DNA of 64,000 nt, taken from assembly GCA_047606545.1 (NCBI GenBank), contig JASGEI010000002.1, positions 1 to 64,000 on the forward strand, read 5' to 3'. The DNA comes from JASGDC01 sp047606545. GTDB taxonomy: Bacteria > Actinomycetota > Actinomycetes > Actinomycetales > Micrococcaceae. Under the pieces are notes generated by a model. It was not told the origin of the DNA, made no database searches, and worked only from the letters and a program-made list of their open reading frames with translations. Below, piece after piece: positions 59,936 through 64,000 of the stretch (position 1 is its first letter; every line of letters starts with the position of its first letter). The translations under genes and the position numbers were made by a program.

Positions 59936-60517
59936 CTAGCGTGGTAAAAGGATAGAACGTTGGATATTGAGAAAGAGTAATGGATTTAAATATTTTTCAG
60001 TTGTTTTAACTCCAAAATGTAAACAAAAATTACAGTGTCCACCTGGTAGAAGATAGCCAATTACTTGGCCTTTGGTCACAGCGTCTCCTTTTTTAAGTGA
60101 GCTTATAACTGGTTCATATGTGCTACGAATATTGCCTTCGTGTTTAATGCTCAAACTATTTTTTTCAGCGATTCTACCTTTGAAATGTACTGTACCTGGT
60201 GCTGGAGCTATTATTGGGATTTTTGCTGAACCTTGAATATCAATCCCACGATGTCCAGCGTTCCAATTATATCTACCCGGAGCAAAAGGTGCTTTGAGCT
60301 TAAAAGGCTTAATGGGAGGAGACCACTTCTTTGTCTTTGCGTTAACAGTGTTCATCATAAAAGTGTCTGCATAACTAGCAGGTGTAATAGCGGAAGTTGC
60401 AAGCAAAACCGTCAGCATTGCAGTAGGAAAAATATAAGTCATAACTATAAAACTAGCTGAACCAGCAACGCTTGAAAAGACTTCGATAGAAAACTTAGTT
60501 ATACCGATAAAAAGCAT
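59936..60517 (-). CDS. Exported M23-like (LytM-domain) protein
   Basis: This is a secreted LytM-domain protein. The domain begins GRYNWNAGHRGIDIQGSAK, with the His-x3-Asp metal site intact, and ends CNFCLHFGVKTTEKYLNPL, where the usual His-Leu-His reads Cys-Leu-His. That substitution is common in a short actinobacterial subgroup, so it may be non-catalytic and act as an amidase activator or wall-binding module. The frame opens at 60517. An internal ATG at 60442 gives a cleaner signal peptide (MTYIFPTAMLTVLLATSAI, then ASYAD). It is first in the operon with the mptB-like gene. Confidence 0.8.
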   Translation of the reverse strand: MLFIGITKFSIEVFSSVAGSASFIVMTYIFPTAMLTVLLATSAITPASYADTFMMNTVNAKTKKWSPPIKPFKLKAPFAPGRYNWNAGHRGIDIQGSAKIPIIAPAPGTVHFKGRIAEKNSLSIKHEGNIRSTYEPVISSLKKGDAVTKGQVIGYLLPGGHCNFCLHFGVKTTEKYLNPLLFLNIQRSILLPR

Positions 60518-60848
60518 GAGTAGTTTTGTTTAAAGCCATAGAAAACTAATGTTGATGAAAAGTACTTGAATCAAATTTATATGTGCATAAATAAAGTGTC
60601 GCACTTGTATATGCATTAAATATTTTTAATAAATTTGCATAAATTTTTAAAGATGAAGTACTTGCTTTTTAGTAGTCGTAACAATGGATGTAGCAGTTAT
60701 AACGTTGCCCCAAGTATTAACTATAACTATTTTATAACACCCTATAAGTAGCATTTTGCATAATTATTATTCGGTAAATTGGTATATATTTTTAATAAGG
60801 TAGTTTTACTAACTACATAAATAAGATAACTAAACAATGGGAGGCGTT
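60518..60848. other. AT-rich divergent intergenic region
   Basis: About 330 bases separate the M23-like gene from the oligopeptide-binding protein gene. The sequence is very AT-rich. A TATATT near 60782 could be a -10 box, with a ~60-base leader ending at GGGAGG before the ATG. TAGTT and AACTA near 60800-60816 form a small inverted repeat. I see no gene and no recognisable operator or riboswitch. Confidence 0.4.
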
Positions 60849-62474
60849 ATGCGTTTTAAGCGTACCGCACAAATTACAGCAATTACTGTTGCACTCACAT
60901 TGAGCCTTACTGCATGTAGTGGTTCTAGCCGCTCAAATAAGCCAACGGGTCCTAATGCGATTATTACTGCAGATGGTTGTGAACCAAAAGTAGGTTTGGT
61001 AACTACGGATACAGCAGAGAACTGTGGTGGACGTGTTATTGATCTTATTTCTGAGGGTCTTTACACCTATGATGAAAAGGGAAATCTTGTAGAAGCTGGT
61101 ATTTCATCATGGGAAAACCCAAACAATGATAACAAGAACTTTACTATCAAGATTAAGTCTGGTCTAACATTCGATGACGGATCTCCTATTACTGCTAAGA
61201 ACTATGTTGATGCTTGGAACTATGGTGCTAATGCCATTAATGCACAAGGAACAAGTGACTTTTTCCAAGATATCGAAGGTTATGATCCAAACAATAACAC
61301 CCAGACCAAACTTTCTGGTTTGAAGGTTGTTGATGATCATACTTTCACTGTGAAGTTAAGCCACCCAGTGTCAGATTTCAAGGAACGTATGGGTATCAAT
61401 GCGTTTAGGCCACTGCCCGAGCAGGCATTTAAAGATCCTAAGGCCTTTGGGGAGAAGCCGATTGGTAACGGCCCTTACAAGATTGATCCTAACAAGGGCT
61501 GGCAGCACAATACGTCTATTAGCCTTGTGAAAAATGACAAGTACACTGGTCCTAATAAGCCAAAAAATGGCGGTATTGACTTTATGGTGTACCAGTCTCC
61601 TGATGCAGCATATTCAGATGTGCAAGCAGATAACCTAGACGTGCTATACCAGATTCCTCCTTCAGAGCTGAAATCATATCAGCTAGACTTTAAGGGGCGC
61701 AATGCTAACGTTGCTTACGATGGTATTACTGTTATTGGTATCCCTACTTATGTCAAGCATTTCCACCAAGATAAAGAAGGTAAGTTGCGTCGTCAGGCAC
61801 TTTCTTTGGCTATTGATCGTGATAAGCTAATGGATAAAATCTTCAGTGGCACAAAAGACTCTGCTACACAGTTTGCTCCAGGCACACTACCTGGTTATGA
61901 TACAAATATTTCTGGTACGGAAAACACTAAGTATAATCCAGTAAAGGCAAGGCAATTGTGGAAGCAAGCTGATGCAATTAGTCCATTTACTGGCACTTTA
62001 ACACTTTCATATAACAATGATGGTGGGCACAAGCAATGGGTAGATGCAGTAACAAACCTATGGAAGAACAACCTTGGTATTAATGCTGCAGGTAATCCAT
62101 ACCCTGACTTTAAGTCTTTCTTGCAAGATCGTGATAACAAGAAACTTACTGGTGCATTCCGCTCAGGATGGCAGGCAGATTATCCATCAATCTATAACTT
62201 CTTGCAGCCTTCCTTCCAGACTGATGCAGATTCAAACTCTAGCTTCTATACGAACCCAACCTTCGATGCTAAGCTACAAGCTGCGTTGGCTGCACCAACT
62301 GAAGCGGAACGTAATGCTCAGCTTAACGAAGCACAGAGTATCCTCTTAGATGACATGGCCGGAATTCCTCTATATGACTATAAAGGGCAGGCTGTCTGGT
62401 CTAACAACGTAAAGAATGTGAAGCTACAGTGGAACGGGCTTCCAGCATATACACAGATTACGGCTACTAATTAG
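60849..62474 (+). CDS. Oligopeptide ABC transporter, substrate-binding lipoprotein
   Basis: This is an SBP_bac_5 (OppA/DppA-like) receptor of ~541 residues. The signal peptide ends in a lipobox LSLTAC with lipidated Cys23. Characteristic segments are GGRVIDLISEGLYTYDEKGN, FTIKIKSGLTFDDGSPITAK, LRRQALSLAIDRDKLMDKIF and GWQADYPSIYNFLQPSF. The ligand is probably a peptide but cannot be read from sequence. An in-frame ATG at 60837 exists, but the ATG at 60849 follows GGGAGG at good spacing. G+C looks higher than in the neighbouring genes. It is followed by two permease genes. Confidence 0.92.
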   Translation: MRFKRTAQITAITVALTLSLTACSGSSRSNKPTGPNAIITADGCEPKVGLVTTDTAENCGGRVIDLISEGLYTYDEKGNLVEAGISSWENPNNDNKNFTIKIKSGLTFDDGSPITAKNYVDAWNYGANAINAQGTSDFFQDIEGYDPNNNTQTKLSGLKVVDDHTFTVKLSHPVSDFKERMGINAFRPLPEQAFKDPKAFGEKPIGNGPYKIDPNKGWQHNTSISLVKNDKYTGPNKPKNGGIDFMVYQSPDAAYSDVQADNLDVLYQIPPSELKSYQLDFKGRNANVAYDGITVIGIPTYVKHFHQDKEGKLRRQALSLAIDRDKLMDKIFSGTKDSATQFAPGTLPGYDTNISGTENTKYNPVKARQLWKQADAISPFTGTLTLSYNNDGGHKQWVDAVTNLWKNNLGINAAGNPYPDFKSFLQDRDNKKLTGAFRSGWQADYPSIYNFLQPSFQTDADSNSSFYTNPTFDAKLQAALAAPTEAERNAQLNEAQSILLDDMAGIPLYDYKGQAVWSNNVKNVKLQWNGLPAYTQITATN

Positions 62475-62504
62475 TCGTAGGAAAGAACTTAGGAGTTGAG
62501 CTCT

Positions 62505-63431
62505 ATGGGTCGTTTTATATTACGGCGCGTGCTGCAGATGATCCCGGTATTTTTTGGTGCCACCTTTCTGGTTTACTATTTGGTATTCTCAATGCCAGGT
62601 GACCCGATTCAGGCACTTTTCGGGGACAAGCCAGTAGCAGATAGCGTAAAGCAAGCCTTTACGCAGCAATTTCACTTGGATCAACCATTCTTGGTTCAAT
62701 ACTTTATCTTTATTAAGAATCTATTGACTTTTAATTTAGGTACAGATTTTAGCGGTGTGCCAATTTCAGAGACGTTGGCGCAAGCATTTCCTGTTACTGC
62801 ACGATTGGCTTTCATGGCGTTAGCATTTGAGGCATTCTTTGGTATTGTCTTCGGACTGTACGCTGGTTTGAAAAAAGGCGGTTGGTTCGATGGAACAGTA
62901 CTATTTATTTCGTTGCTAGTGATTTCGGTTCCGACGTTCGTGCTTGGTTTCGTGATGCAGCTCGTATTTGGGGTAAATCTACATTGGGCTAGACCGACAG
63001 TTGGTTCTCACGCTGGCTTTAGCGATTTGGTCTTACCGGCTATTGTGCTTGGTCTTGTGTCCTTTGGTTATGTGCTCCGTTTGACACGTACCTCAGTTAT
63101 TGAGAATGCCAATGCAGATTACGTACGTACTGCAACGGCTAAAGGCTTGCCACGGAAACAAGTGATTTCGAGACACATTCTTCGTAACTCTTTGATTCCA
63201 GTAGTGACATACCTAGGCGCCGATCTTGGCGCTCTTATGGGTGGCGCTATCGTAACTGAGTCCATCTTCAACGTTCCTGGTGTTGGTAATGCTTTGTATA
63301 AAGCTATTAACGCCGGGGAAGCCCCTACGGTAGTAATTATCGTGAGCGTTTTGGTGATGGTCTTCCTTCTTACTAACCTACTCGTTGACCTGCTATATGC
63401 ATGGCTTGACCCAAGGATCCGCTATGAGTAA
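62505..63431 (+). CDS. Oligopeptide ABC transporter, permease (OppB-like)
   Basis: This is an integral membrane subunit of ~308 residues with six hydrophobic segments. The N-terminus MGRFILRRVLQMIPVFFGAT is typical of DppB/OppB. The coupling (EAA-type) loop is TATAKGLPRKQVISRHILRN near 205-224. AGGAG nine bases before the ATG at 62505 selects this start over the TTG at 62496. It overlaps the next permease gene by eight bases. Confidence 0.93.
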   Translation: MGRFILRRVLQMIPVFFGATFLVYYLVFSMPGDPIQALFGDKPVADSVKQAFTQQFHLDQPFLVQYFIFIKNLLTFNLGTDFSGVPISETLAQAFPVTARLAFMALAFEAFFGIVFGLYAGLKKGGWFDGTVLFISLLVISVPTFVLGFVMQLVFGVNLHWARPTVGSHAGFSDLVLPAIVLGLVSFGYVLRLTRTSVIENANADYVRTATAKGLPRKQVISRHILRNSLIPVVTYLGADLGALMGGAIVTESIFNVPGVGNALYKAINAGEAPTVVIIVSVLVMVFLLTNLLVDLLYAWLDPRIRYE

Positions 63432-64000
63432 CACAAAATTATCACCAGATCATTTTGTTGCCCCTGTTGAGGAAACTCCTCTTCAAGTAACAGACAAGAT
63501 GAACGAAGAAGCTGCTCCTACGAGCATGTGGAATGAGGCTTGGCAGTCACTGCGTAAAAAGCCGATGTTCATTGTCTCATCAGTGCTAATCGTCTTCTTA
63601 ATTATTGTTGGTTTGTTCCCAGACCTATTTTCGAAAGTTGCGCCAAATGCTGGCTGTATTTTGGACAATGTAGATAGTCCACCAGCTAAAGGTCACCCTC
63701 TTGGCTTTACTAGCCAAGGTTGTGATGTTTACTCACGTGTTATACATGGTGCAGGTGCTTCCTTAACAGTAGGTGTAGCGACCACAATTGCTGTATTGCT
63801 ACTTGGTGGTCTTATCGGCGCACTTGCTGGCTACTATGGCGGATTGGTTGATACGCTCCTTTCTCGTCTAGGCGATATTTTCTTCGCATTGCCACTGATT
63901 CTTGGTGCTTTGGTATTAATGCAGACACCACAGTTTAAGGACCATCGAAGTGTTTGGACAGTAGTCTTTATTCTGACCATATTCTCATGGCCTAACATGG
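63424..64000 (+). CDS. Oligopeptide ABC transporter, permease (OppC-like), cut by right edge
   Basis: The start codon ATG at 63424 overlaps the oppB-like stop, and the frame stays open to the end of the window (~192 residues). The N-terminus is polar (MSNTKLSPDHFVAPVEET). Next come WNEAWQSLRKKPMFIVSSVL and a helix, HPLGFTSQGCDVYSRVIHGA (the conserved HPLGTDxxGRD region) and GGLIGALAGYYGGLVDTLLS. These are standard DppC/OppC features. ATPase genes are expected beyond the edge. Confidence 0.92.
   Translation, partial: MSNTKLSPDHFVAPVEETPLQVTDKMNEEAAPTSMWNEAWQSLRKKPMFIVSSVLIVFLIIVGLFPDLFSKVAPNAGCILDNVDSPPAKGHPLGFTSQGCDVYSRVIHGAGASLTVGVATTIAVLLLGGLIGALAGYYGGLVDTLLSRLGDIFFALPLILGALVLMQTPQFKDHRSVWTVVFILTIFSWPNM

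Overview
The window reads as a chromosomal segment of a low-G+C actinobacterium (about 40% G+C in stretches counted by eye), probably related to Corynebacteriales. This rests on gene content and order, not on any rRNA. The signs are: metG-tatD-rsmA-ispE followed by an ABC-F gene; tRNA-Gln just before glmU-prs; tadA divergent from upp; a fused RmlC-RmlD; DUF2505 next to manC; LGFP repeats on a secreted protease; an MptB-like lipomannan mannosyltransferase; an IS1249-like element; and many apparently leaderless genes. The G+C is well below that usual for the group, several familiar gene orders are broken, and rpfB/rpf2 is missing from its usual place between tatD and rsmA.

Layout. 1-8.7 kb: an unrecognised membrane protein open at the left edge, an intact two-gene ABC-2 exporter, a Tat-exported protein, a TetR regulator, SixA-like phosphatase-upp divergent from tadA, an SDR, and a heavily decayed second ABC exporter whose start lies beside a ten-G tract. 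8.8-15 kb: Kup, a PanE-like reductase, NhaA, an atypical SDR and a TDT exporter. 15-24.6 kb: a DUF1461 protein, a possible small structured RNA, a DUF4012 protein with an Arg/Lys/Ser-rich cytoplasmic tail, then metG-tatD-rsmA-ispE-ABC-F. 24.6-37.3 kb: a flavin oxidoreductase, tRNA-Gln, glmU-prs, a GT4 glycosyltransferase, a NTP_transf_5-type nucleotidyltransferase, rplY-pth-LMW phosphatase, an LAYTG-anchored repeat protein, a PqqD-like protein and rmlCD/rmlB/rmlA. 37.3-49.8 kb: an LGFP-tailed trypsin-like protease, DUF2505-manC, mfd, the pnp-pgm-deoC nucleoside salvage operon, lpdA and maf. 49.9-64 kb: a bacterial PH protein, GtrA, an LCP ligase, manA, a secreted TroA/ZnuA-fold protein interrupted by Ser-Asp repeats, an IS1249-like element, an operon for an M23-like protein, an MptB-like transferase and an S33 hydrolase, and an oligopeptide ABC operon that runs off the right edge.

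Cell-envelope work dominates. ManA and ManC feed GDP-mannose, and RmlA, RmlB and RmlCD make dTDP-rhamnose. GT4, MptB, GtrA and the LCP ligase fit assembly of mannan, rhamnan or arabinogalactan-type wall polymers. GlmU supplies UDP-GlcNAc and Prs supplies PRPP, the source of decaprenyl-phospho-arabinose. The LAYTG protein, the LGFP protease and the Ser-Asp TroA-like protein are surface or secreted products. The most unusual item is the TroA-like protein: its fold is recognisable, but its metal-binding histidines are replaced and long Ser-Asp tracts interrupt it. Exact in-frame DNA repeats in those tracts would let the gene change length without losing frame.
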